From contig JADNRV010000002.1 in NCBI GenBank assembly GCA_015499995.1, positions 992,001 through 1,056,000 on the forward strand: a DNA stretch of 64,000 nt. Reading direction: 5' to 3'. Below the pieces are notes generated by a model that saw nothing but the letters and a program-made list of their open reading frames with translations, did no database searches and was not told where the DNA came from. Numbering within the stretch: position 1 is the stretch's first letter; the number at the start of each line of letters is the position of its first letter. This stretch comes from Flammula alnicola. Its lineage: Eukaryota > Basidiomycota > Agaricomycetes > Agaricales > Strophariaceae. The translations under genes and the position numbers were made by a program. Shown here one piece after another: positions 42,898 through 57,100 of this stretch.

Positions 42898-45145
42898 ATG
42901 GCTCCTCTTCCTAGCAGGAAATCTCTGGAGGCCATGAAAAGAGTCGATCTCCAGCGGATATGCAAGGTAGAAAACCCCTGAGAGGATCTCAAGCAGTTCT
43001 CACCGTAACCACTCTTAACTAGGATTATGGTGTCAGGGCAAACCTCAAATCTGAAGCGCTTATAGACTTGCTGCTCGATACACAGTATGCTATCTCTCTC
43101 AACATTTATAAGTATATTATCGTTCTGATCCCCTTCTTAGATCTACCCCTGCGCCTCAACCCACTCGAAGATTGGTCTCTACTAGACAATCCAGCAGAGC
43201 TGGACCAAGCCGTGTGTCATCAATGATCGTCCATGACATCAGCGAGGATGAAGCCCAGGAAGAAGAAGCGACACATTCGGAAGAAACAAAAGAAGGTACA
43301 CCACCAGAACACCCCATAATACCACCCCTCGGACTCGAAAAGCTCAGGAGTTGCAAACACGACTTGGAGTTGGAAAACCGCTAGCGGCCGGTGGACAAGG
43401 TCCTCGCGCAGTTACAAGATCCTCTGGCAGCTCAAAGGGCAAACGAGCGAAGTCGAGCAAAATTATGAAACCTAAAGAGGCTACCATCGAAGAAGGTCAG
43501 ACTTTATTTACCACTTCTTCTATACGTTCGAATTATTCATTATGACGTCTCCAGAACCAGAAATAATCAGTATCGCATCGAAAGGTCTGCCCAACCTCTG
43601 CTCCCTGATAATACATCTGCTCACGAAATTCCTTTCCCTTGTACATAGCACCAATTAGTCATGAAGTGCAGCAAGAAACTCGATCCCCGTCCCGCCGTCC
43701 ACAAGATATTCCGACTTCACGAGCGACGACCCGGCAGCAATAAATGTCACGAAAATGCTTGAAAATGCTGTTCGTGCCCAAGAAAGCCAGCACGATCTCG
43801 TTACTGACCAAGGAAATTTCGGACAGATGCGTCCATTGCAAGAACAAATATACGCCCTCAAAGCAGAAGTAGACGAAGTGCAAACAATCAAATCTGACAT
43901 AGCAAACCTACAAGTTCAAGTAGCCGATGTTTGCAAGGCACAGAAGGATGTGAAGGCCGAATTCGAACATCTTCGCGAACTGTCATCTATAGTACTATCT
44001 TTAAAAGAAGAGATAAGGCAGCTAAGGGAGGGCCTTTCAGCGAACCGCCCATTATCACGGCCTTCTACCCCGTTGCGATCTGGTCAGCCAAAGCAAGGGC
44101 CCATGTACGTCAATCACCTTAATCATGTTCACTGCCGAGCTGACCATCCAAATGCAGCGGATTTGAGCTGCTATCTACGTTCAGGGCTTAGCCAGTGCCC
44201 CACTCGCTGCGGGCAGCGATTCAGAAGGTGGATCCAACTCTTTACCTCCTCATCCTGGAGTAGCGGCGAGTACGCTAGGCAAACGTCACCGGGATTCTAC
44301 GGCAAGCAATGTCACTGGGGTAGTAGAAGAAGGCCAAGAGGATGAATATTCCGATGGTGAACTGGCGAGAAAGGTTGTTCGTCCGAACAAGAAAAGGCTA
44401 GGATGCAGAAGGATGGGGACAACGGCAACGCTCAAAGGACAACCTCGAGGCAAGCTTTAAATTTGCAAGATGATGACCAAGAGGAGCTTCGGGATCGAAT
44501 GACGCAATGCACGCGTTTACCGTTTTCAGAGGCACCGACGAACCTCTAGATTATATTGACCCTCCACCACCGACCACCCGTCTCCCTGATTTTTTCCACC
44601 CCGAGTCGCCTCCCACTTCGAGCTCGAACCTTCCCAGGCCAAAATCGACCACTGGTGTGCCCACAAGCTCGGCTAATGCAGCTGAAAACCAACCGCAGAC
44701 ATTCGGTTTTGGCTTCCTTCCAATTTCGTCGACTCCTCAAAACCCAATGTATATGCCAAGTTTTCCCTATCCTGATCCCCCTCAATCACCGTCGCCGGCT
44801 GGACCAAGTTTGGGTACTTTCTTGGGTCGACAAGATGACCGAACGGACATCTTCAAACCGTTTGGTTTCCCTTCCCCTGTCAGATCAACTCGACACTATG
44901 GGGCTTTAGCTCAGGAAGATCGTGGCGTCAACCCTGCTGCCCTCACACAGGGTTCGTCTGGGAAGCAAAGAGAGGTTTCAAACAACGAAGGGCGCACAGT
45001 GTCGTCTTCAGACGCGGGTTCTACATTGGACCCTCCTCTAAGTAAACGGACAATGTATGGAACTGAACTTGATGGTGACACACGATTTGGTGACTTTGGT
45101 CTCGAAGGGATGGCAACGGGTTATTGGGCAAGCGGAAAGTTTTGA
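42898..45145 (+). CDS. SAP-like N terminus plus coiled-coil protein, unknown; frame breaks
   Basis: Starts MAPLPSRKSLEAMKRVDLQ at 42898, then RICKDYGVRANLKSEALIDL, a helix-loop-helix pattern like SAP domains that bind AT-rich DNA. A basic, S/P-rich part follows (RAVTRSSGSSKGKRAKSSK). A small exon (43553-43582) brings in EPEIISIASK. A coiled coil comes next: PAAINVTKMLENAVRAQ, LQEQIYALKAEVDEVQTIK, LKEEIRQLREGLS. Beyond that the coding signal is clear in three different frames: KRHRDSTASNVTGVVEEGQ, then MQKDGDNGNAQRTTSR, then AFTVFRGTDEPLDYIDP. The switches near 44400 and 44510 each equal one missing base and no intron fits. The C-terminal 210 residues are proline- and serine-rich and probably disordered. 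A nuclear role is likely from the SAP-like start and basic patches, but is inference. Confidence 0.6.
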
Positions 45146-45435
45146 GCTTGGTACACGTCGGCCCTTCATTTTTGCGAATCTCCATGTAGCTCTGAAGCTG
45201 TAATTCATTCATTCTGTAATTTATGTTTCCTTGTTTTCAAGCGACACCAGCAAAGAGCAAGGTGTTTAGGTAGCAATATTGCTGCAGTGATAAATATGTT
45301 CGACTTCATTGTACAGACAACAAACAAAGACTACTTTAACAATTCTTGTCTCCCGGGGTTGATATATTGGCACAGATAACTAGATTTCACGAAGGCTAAT
45401 ACTCTTCCGTCCCGTTTATCCGTTTCGCCGAGCAT

Positions 45436-47076
<1,641 letters not shown>

Positions 47077-48163
47077 GATTTATCAACACCAGAGACCAGC
47101 CGGTGGGTGCGATTAGTAGCAGTTAGAGGGATGTAGTCTCCGAAGGACTGAAAGTGAATTCCAAACAGGCGGGACCGTGTATCAGGGATTGACTGATGGG
47201 CTTAAGTATACTGATTAATATTCAACTCAGCATATAGGGCTTTCCTGATGGAAACAGACAACAACAGGCGGTGCACACCAATCGCCCAAACCGCCGAGGA
47301 CAACAACCATGATCGATAGTCCCTCTGTTTTTATGCCTCTGCATATCAGTGCATGGCAGACAACCGTTGGCCAGCCAAAGATCGTACATGAGTGTGGGTA
47401 TGCCCTCTTTTTTCTTGAGATACTGTATCGTTGGAACGGCTGCGTCCGTTATGTCGCGACCATAGGAGACGGCTATTTGGTAGCTCCTTGAGGACATGTT
47501 TCATAACGGTAAAAAATTCTTCATCAGCCCGTCACCTCCTGTCTCGCAAAAGATTATTTGCAAAGTTACAGCACATACGGCAGCCTAGTGACAGATGGTA
47601 CAATAACGCGCAAGGTGCGTGCTGCTGAGCTTGAGCCTTGAGGCACTCCAATGCAGTGCTGTTGCGGTGTGTTAGGCAATGCCTCCAGCAAAGTTGAAAC
47701 TCCGAGCCTCCGATCAGTCCGATCATGTTCACACAATCGCAAGAGTACAATTGGCAGTTAACAGGTAAAATCCTTTTTCTTTGACGGTCAACGAATACAA
47801 TCCTGTCCCAGCTGAAGACAATGGTGAAAATGTGTATGTACTTTTACAGTAATGAACACACGCTTGTCAACGTTGCTACTTACTGGGAGGCTGCCACAAG
47901 GCTGCCACTTTCCTTGTAAGGCCATTGTCCCAACTTTGTTTCCGTGATAGAAGCAGGTCACATGAGTTGTCGTCGTTAGGGAGCTCAAATACGCTTGGTT
48001 CAACAAATTTCTGTCCTTCACCTCTTCCTTTCTTTCCCTCACTTCTCTCCTTTGTTCGCTTCCTTGACTCTCTTTCTTTCGCTCTCGACAGCTTCAGTCT
48101 GCTCTTTTGAACCCACACAGTCATTCACTTTTTTGAATTCCACTTACAACTATATCGCTAGCG
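47077..48163. promoter_or_regulatory. Divergent 1.1-kb intergenic region, MAP kinase and cupredoxin gene
   Basis: A 1087-nt region between the starts of the MAP kinase and the cupredoxin gene, the largest gap in the window. Open frames here are short, cysteine-rich or low complexity and are not supported. It should hold two promoters. A strong pyrimidine-rich tract (48011-48086) lies before the cupredoxin ATG. Confidence 0.5.
48011..48086 (+). promoter_or_regulatory. CT-rich promoter tract before the cupredoxin gene
   Basis: About 76 nt of almost pure C and T on the + strand, ending 78 nt before the ATG. CT-rich tracts near the transcription start are typical of highly expressed fungal genes. 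Confidence 0.55.
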
Positions 48164-49715
48164 ATGTTTGCTTCTACTCTTTCTTTGGGCCTGGCTCTTA
48201 TGCCCTTCGTGTCTGCTGCTATCGTCGATATTCAAGTTGGAGCTACCGGTCTGACTTACTCACCAGATGCCATCGTAGGATTACTTTGTTATCCACTTAT
48301 TTTTCTTGCTAAATACTTTATCCAGGCCGCTAATGTTGGCGATCAAGTGGTTTTCCATTTCCACGCCAAGAACCACACTGTGACCCAATCGTCCTTTGCC
48401 GATCCTTGTGGAAAGAAAGCTGGTGGTCTTGACTCAGGATTGTCAGTAAAATACTCTTATTTATGTCGCCAAGTTGAATTGCTCACGATATATATAGCAT
48501 GCCCGTAGCCGCCAACCAGACTGATAATCTTCCAACGTTCACTGTCCAGGTTAACGATGTAAGCAAAAAAAAAACTGCTTAATTACGTAGTTTGAACACA
48601 TTGATCTCAATTGTCCACTAGACCAATCCTATCTGGGTTTACTGCGCTCAGGGTGCTCGCACTCCTGCCAGCCATTGTGGTCAAGGAATGGTATTTGCGA
48701 TCAATTGCGGACAAGACGGTACTCCCAATTCGTTCACCAACTTCAAGAATTCCGCCCTTGCTGTCGGCGCCAGTCTCTCTGCTGCCGCTGCAACTGCTTC
48801 CTCGACACCCGCAACTGCTGCTAGCGGTTTCGCAACTGCTGCTTACGGAGGTTACACGATTCCTCCTGCCCCAGATGCTACCCCTGTTACACAGGTCATC
48901 ACTCTTGGATCATCAACCTGGACTACTACGTATTCTTCGTATCCCGGCTCACCTGCTGCGACGCCTGCCTCTGTTGACGGAACCGTCCACAAGGTCATCG
49001 TCGGTGGAACTGGTATACTTGCCTTCAACCCGCCATTCGTTTCGGCCCTTCCTCGTGATACCATCGTGTTCGAATTGTGCGTAATAGAAATTGGTGTAGC
49101 TGCTCACATTTTTTACTTATCTCTCCGCAATAGCCACCAGAAGAATCACACTGTCACTCAGTCATCATTTGCGGACCCGTGCCGCAAGCTCAACGCGAAT
49201 GGCACAACTGGATTTGATTCTGGATTGTACGTAGATCTACCCTTATATTTCAGCAAAGTATCTCAAAGGTCGTTTTCCCAGCATGCCCGTGGCCGACAAC
49301 TCGACTGTATTCCCCACCTGGAATTTCACTGTCACTGACACCGCACCCGTCTGGGCATACGTATGTTACATTTTATTTTGCCTCGATCCCTGTTCACAAA
49401 CGTTCTCTTCTTATAGTGCCGACAACAGACGCCCTCCAGCCACTGTGGAGCGGGCATGGTCTTGTGAGTACACCTTTTTCTTGAAGTTCTCAGTCACTTA
49501 TTTTACTCGTGAATAATAGCGCCATTAACTCCGACGAAACCTCGGCTCGTAATTTCTCTGCTTTCCAGAAGGTGGCCGAGGCAATCAATGGCACCGCCGT
49601 TGCCGCTACGTCTCCCTCTCCTACAGCGGCAGCCGGCAGTGGCGCGAACAGCATCAAGATTGGGGGCATCAGTGTCACACTGCTTGTCGCCGCTCTTGTT
49701 GGTTCTCTCCTATGA
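48164..49715 (+). CDS. Secreted, GPI-anchored protein with two cupredoxin domains
   Basis: An extracellular serine-rich, cupredoxin-type protein of about 370 residues. A signal peptide is evident (MFASTLSLGLALMPFVSAA). Two similar domains follow, each with the motif set VVFHFHAKNHTVTQSSFADPC and HQKNHTVTQSSFADPC (upstream His), then YCAQGARTPASHCGQGMVF and YCRQQTPSSHCGAGMVF (Cys, His and Met), which fit a type-1 copper site. The two domains probably arose by internal duplication. A Ser/Thr/Ala-rich linker and a hydrophobic C-terminal tail (IGGISVTLLVAALVGSLL) after GSGANS fit a GPI anchor signal. Seven or so short introns. Likely cell-wall or secreted; copper binding is inferred from ligand residues, and the precise role is unknown. 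Confidence 0.85.
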
Positions 49716-49999
49716 AGTTGTGGTTCCCTTTTCACTGGTTTAACGTACTTTAACGAACTTGGACATGCACGTATCGTCTAGATGACAGTTCAGCTTGAGC
49801 ACTTAGTTATTTCTATTTCAACACCCCCCTAGTGGGCTGATGTTGACCATACCCTCTTTTTTTACAATAATTTTATACCCGGTATATGCAATCTGAGGGA
49901 TTGAGATGTTTTGAAAACAACGTAGCAAATATATACCGAGAATTACAAAATGAATGATGAGAGCATTAGAAATGTATGAGGGAGACGGATTGGAAGTGG

Positions 50000-51777
<1,778 letters not shown>

Positions 51778-51995
51778 TGGCTCCAGTTTTGTTAACGACT
51801 ATTAAGTTAAAGGACGTTTTGGATTTTTTACTCGACGCGGCGTGAATGCTTGCTAAATTTGCAACGTCGCTGAGTTTAAACATCGGGTTCTTCCGGAACC
51901 TTATTTAATATCTATACAGTCCATACAAATTGACTATTCAAGAACGTTTCGGCCCTTTCAAATCTCTCGTCCTCAAGAACAACATATCCGCCAAA
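51778..51995. promoter_or_regulatory. Bidirectional promoter, CBF5 and RPL22
   Basis: 218 nt between divergent ATGs of two ribosome-related genes. It has a T-rich part near the CBF5 side and a CT/CG-rich part near RPL22. No named site is certain. Confidence 0.55.
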
Positions 51996-52622
51996 ATGGT
52001 CAGTCTTTGGGCTACTGCTTTGCTGAGTTCTCTTCTCAGTAGGCTAATGCCCTTTTCTCCGTAATCAGCCAAAAGTCGCCGCTACCAAGGGTGCTGCTAC
52101 CAAGGGTGCTGCCACCAAGCACAAGTTCATCATCGACTACTCGAAGCCTGCGGCCGACGGTGTATTTGATGGTGCCGATTTCGAAAAGTTCCTCCACGAT
52201 CGTATCAAGGTGGAGGGCAAAGCTGGTCAACTGGGTGAGAATGTGAAAGTCGTTCGCGACGGTGAGATTTTTTATTCCGGCCGCCTCGATATCTCTGACT
52301 GGATCGGGTGATAGGCAACACAAAAATCACCGTCACGTCCAGCGTCCCCTTCTCCAAAAGGTACCTCAAGTACCTGACGAAGAAGTTCCTCAAGAAGAAC
52401 AGCCTCCGCGACTGGATTCGGTGATTTCCCATTTTACTATGGGTTTTCTTACCCTCGCTGACACCCTTTTTCCATTAGGGTTGTTGCCTCCTCGAAGGAC
52501 AACTACCAGCTTCGCTTCTACAATATCGCGTTAGTGGTTTTATTTTTATTTTTATTTTGATGGTAGTTTGCTCATTATTCCTAATATATAGTGGCGCTGG
52601 AGAGGAGGAAGAGGAGGATTAA
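51996..52622 (+). CDS. RPL22: 60S ribosomal protein L22 (eL22)
   Basis: eL22, a non-essential large-subunit protein. Exon 1 is the ATG only (51996-51998), followed by a 70-nt intron that ends at 52068. The mature protein starts [19 protein letters not shown], with a short tandem repeat GAATK, then [38 protein letters not shown] and [19 protein letters not shown], which are L22e motifs, then [19 protein letters not shown]. It ends in the acidic EEEEED tail typical of eL22. Length is about 125 residues, normal. Introns also interrupt after VVRDG, after DWIR and near the end. An intron directly after the start codon is common in fungal ribosomal-protein genes. Confidence 0.97.
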
Positions 52623-52847
52623 TTACGTGAGATCAGATGTATTGTTCATGTTCGCTTTAAAACACTCTATTGTCACTTTCCGCATTGACCGCAATACATT
52701 TATTTGAATAGACATCTCGTAATTTGACATCACCATATACATGAGGAACTAGTGTTATGCCAAATATTTTTGACGGCGCTCCACACGTTCCATGCGCGTG
52801 TATAAAGTGTCCATCTGCAACTCCGTGCCATTCGAGTAAAACCCTCA

Positions 52848-54097
52848 ATGCCGTCTAACGATTCCTTCCTCACGTCAAACCACTTGAAAATCGGCTTCAC
52901 TTATGATTCTCGTTCAGATTGGATGGCTCGAGGGTTTTCAGCAGAACAATGTGCGGAATTTGAAAGCGAGGAAACCGTCGAATCCATAGCTGCTGCTTTG
53001 AGAACGAGGGGGATGGTGGAAATGATAGGCGGCCTGAAATCTTTGGCGAAAAAACTGGTATCCTCTGAGGCCGACTGGGATGTTGTTTTTAATATATGCG
53101 AAGGATATGGAACACTGGGAAGGGAGGCACAAGTTCCTGCGATCCTTGAAGCATGGGGTATCCCGTTCACATTCTCGGACTCAGCTACCCTTGCATTATG
53201 CCTGGATAAGGCAAAGACCAAGGTAAAACACCAAGAACTAAGAAGCATCCAAGTATTGACCTGTCTACCTTGTATATTTAGATGGTTTTGGAACATTATG
53301 GGATACCTACGGCGCCATTCGCGTGCATACCTCCTCGAAATTCTTGGCCTAGTCCCGACTTCTATCCACTATCCATCATTGAAAACTCTGCCCATCGCGA
53401 AGCTTTGAATTCTTTCCCTCTATTCGTGAAGCCATCGTCAGTTAGCACTGGAATTGGCATCAGCCAGGCCAATAAAGTCACCAATCACGAACAACTGGCT
53501 AAGGTCCTGGAAGACATATCTACGCGGTATTCCACGCAAACAATCTTGATTGAACGATTCCTTGCAGGTCGAGAATTCACGGTGGGTATCATAGGAACTG
53601 GAGCAGATGCATACGCGATTGGCGTTTATGAACTTGTGTTCCTTAAAGATAATCCACAATTTCCTATCAATACCACCATTCCTTACGACAGCCATGATCC
53701 AGCTGTTCTCGAACTGGATGTTTATGGGCACGAATTGAAGCATCAGTGGACCCCCAATCCACAACACGTCAATATGGATTTAGCCGATCCAATCGCTCGT
53801 GCAGCTGCAGATATTGCTCTTAAGGCCTGGCAAGTGCTCGGGTGTCGTGACGGTGGGCGTGTAGATGTTCGTCATGACAAGAAAGGTTTGGACGCTGTAC
53901 CAAACTTCATTGAAGTAAGCCTTCGCAAAACTTGCAAGCCCTTCTGCCTCACCCAACCTTTTCGTCAGGTCAATCCCATTGCGGGTCTAGCTCCAAATTG
54001 GTCCGACTTGCCGAGGCTTGCAAAGGCCAATGGCATCGACTTCGAGCGACTTCTTGGATTGGTGATAAACAGTGCCTTGAAGAGACACAATTACTGA
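52848..54097 (+). CDS. D-alanine-D-alanine ligase-like ATP-grasp enzyme
   Basis: An ATP-grasp protein of about 350 residues. The start is MPSNDSFLTSNHLKIGFTYD at 52848. N-terminal region: WDVVFNICEGYGTLGREAQV and PAILEAWGIPFTFSDSATLA, then CLDKAKTK, as in bacterial Ddl. ATP-grasp signatures follow: SFPLFVKPSSVSTGIGISQA (lysine loop), ILIERFLAGREFTVGIIGTG, then FIEVNPIAGLAPNWSDLP with metal-binding E and N. Two introns, both in phase. Fungi lack peptidoglycan, so the substrate is probably not cell-wall D-Ala-D-Ala; the enzyme may ligate another amino acid or dipeptide. It might derive from an old transfer from bacteria, although its introns show it is settled in the genome. It converges with DHX29, 85 nt between stops. 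Confidence 0.88.
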
Positions 54098-54182
54098 TTT
54101 GGATGATGGCAGTTCTATATGTACTTTACACTCCATTTAAATCTGACCAAAGTTGTCGATAGTTGGTGTGTAGACCTATTCC

Positions 54183-57100
54183 CTATTTGAGACCCAACAA
54201 AATCTCTTTCTCGTTTCCAAGTTTGGTACGGCTTAGTGCGAATAGACCAGCATCCATCCACTTGCCCTGCAAATCTGTGAGGGTCTTTCCTTGATATTGA
54301 AGTGCGAGGAGACTGTTTAATTGTTCTCGAAGAACTTTGATGGCGATACAGGTTTTCGGAGGAATCGAGAACTTTATTTTCCGGTCAATGGAGACTGTAT
54401 CTGAAATTAGCTGAAGAGGTCTGAGTTAGCATATCTTGGAACAAGGGTGCGGTGCTACAAATACCTTGAAGTCACATTCGCCACAGAGCAAAAGGATGGA
54501 AAGGTCGTCGACGGGCCCAGTCTCCCATGCGTATAGTTTCTTGGAATGCCTGTGACGATCCTTGTTAACTAATACAACAACACCAATAATGCAGCACGCA
54601 CATGAGTGTAAAATAAGCTAAATGATTGACACCGAATTCCTTCACGTTTCTACCAAAATTCACGGAGGAAGGGTGGAATGAAGCATGCTGATTGTTCGTA
54701 ATGGTGCGCATTTGGCTATTCTTCGGGTCGATAGATAAGATCTTTGGATATAGTCCAGCCGCCAGAGCTGCATTGATGAGCATTGGGTTATTTGAATTAA
54801 CATCCAATTCCGGTGGAATGGCCACAAATCGCGTTCGGTTCCGAACATAGCGGGCACTGCGTGTCTGGTTTTTAGGAGCAAAAAGATACAACATATGTAA
54901 GCTACTCACCGACTTAGCTCTCGCACCATTGACTTATCAACTTGGATAAAAGATGAATCAATCAGATATCTATAATATATGTGAGAACGATAATCGTGAA
55001 ACACACGACCGTAAACTCTATACCCTAAGAATTGTTGTCGAAGATCTTCGATTTGTTGCAGGTTCTGCGAGGAGAGGTGTGAGAAGCGTCTTCGCAACAA
55101 TATATTTTAAAAATCATACTTGATGGCTCAAGAAGTTTGTGCGGCAAAAATTCCGAGCGAAACCTGGGTTAGCGGAGGCTCGACGCCAACTTGAGAAGGC
55201 ATTGTGTATAGTCAAAAAGTCCGAATTTTCTGCGTTCAAAATCAAAAGTGCATTCGTTTTTGAGACGGACGATCGGACAAACCAGTGCGGAAGGAATTTT
55301 TAGCGCGATCTGCTTCTTGCTCTAGCCCTAGAGGTGCTAGGAAAGGGGATTTGGAGTTAGAGTCGCAGCAATTGTGAGGGCAGGGTCCAAGCATCGAAAT
55401 ATGGTGGAAATAAGGAGGAACTTTCCAAGGTGTACATCAGTCGGCAGTTTGCTCAATAGTCTGCCCATCGGCGTGATTTCCTCATTCGGTGTTAAGGCAC
55501 GAACCTACAAGTCAGCTTAATGCGGAACTACTTGTTAACATTCGATAGGCATCGCTTACTTCGACGAGCATTGAAACGGCACGTTGGACATTGATTGAAA
55601 TAGGCGGATCCATTGCGCGGGCGAGGACGTCCTCTATCGAAGTTCCCAATTTGATTTTCATGATCTTGATTCTCAGAGCGAGATCCGACAAGCTAAGTCG
55701 CATCATCTCTGGGAGAGGACTATCCGCCATCTGGAAGAAAGAAACTTAGAGGGTTGATCTTGGTACTGAGACCCACTATTACCTGAGTGTCATGCCTCAT
55801 TTTCGTGAAAAGATGGAAGCACAATCCTTGCTGAACTCGCCCAGCTCGCCCGCGCCTCTGGGCAGCATTGCTTCGTGCAATGAAAGTTTCAACTAAACGG
55901 CTAATCTGGCGTTTTTCGTCAAATCTAAGGATAATCAGAAACGAGGTCCAGAACATTTTGACGAATGCTAACCTCATTTCACGATGCTTTCCTGTATCGA
56001 TGACACATGTAATGTCGGGAATTGTGATACCTGTCTCCGCGATGTTGGTGGCTACCATCGCAAGTTATGAAAATGACAAATGTCCAATGAACTTAAACAT
56101 ACCGATGACAATTTTCCGGACGCCAGGAGGAGGTATGTCAAAAACTGCGCCTTGGGATTCACTTGAAAGAGTCGAGTGCAAGGGGTATATCCTGAAATCG
56201 TTAGATCCAAATACTTTATGTTCCGCCAATAGATCGTTAAGTCGACGAATTTCTCCCAAGCCTGGCATGAAAATGAGGATGGCCGGCGAAAACGATTTAT
56301 ATCCCTGATCTTCGTAGCAGATCATCTCGAGCAGGCGAATAATTAGATCGTATGGTATTATGCGCTCGTCGATGGTGTTAAGGGTGATGGCTGTTCCCGG
56401 CGAGTATCGCTTCTCTAACTTCACATTTGTCTTTTGATTGTCGCTTGAGGAGTCGTCATCATCATCTATAGTCGGGGCATCCTCTGTCCATTCAGGCCGA
56501 TTTTTGCCTTTGTAATATTTGTCGTGCACTTGTCCAAGTTGTCACTACATGGTAAAGTGGAGCAGGGCGACATGGAAACTTACGACGTCTAGCATATGGT
56601 GAATTTTCTGGTATTGACCATTTGGTATATTCAATCGCATCTTCCAAGAATTGAACATTTACAGGAAATGTACGTCCAGGCACATGAAGTGTCTCGCAAT
56701 TGCCGAAGTAGCTTGATATCTTCTCGGCATCAACAGTCGCAGACATCAATATCACTCTAAAGAAAATAAGTTAGTCAAGGCATGAATTAAAGAGAAATAC
56801 CTACTTAAGATTGGGCCTTTCGATTAACAGAGATTTTAATACTATCAACAGGAAGTCGGACTCAATTGTACGTTCATGAACCTAAAAATTTAAGTCACAA
56901 TTTTTGGACACGAATGAGCGCAAAACATACCTCATCGATGATAAGGTGCTTAAAGAACATTAGCGTAAATCGTTGGCAAAATCAAAACACCTACAGTGAT
57001 TTCATCGAATGCTGTACTCTGCCCACCCTCTCCACTGCCACCTTCCAGCATACGTAAGGCAATGCCGTTGGTGACGAACGCCAGGCGTGTGTTGCGAGTA

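Noticed and set aside
43496..43670. Possible frame break between the SAP-like part and coiled coil
   Set aside because: A small extra exon (43553-43582) and the correct phase at the next acceptor keep one frame open, so no indel is needed.
47222..48124. Small genes in the gap between the MAP kinase and cupredoxin genes
   Set aside because: Frames are short, rich in cysteine or charged repeats, overlap each other on both strands and have no plausible splice structure or conserved motif.
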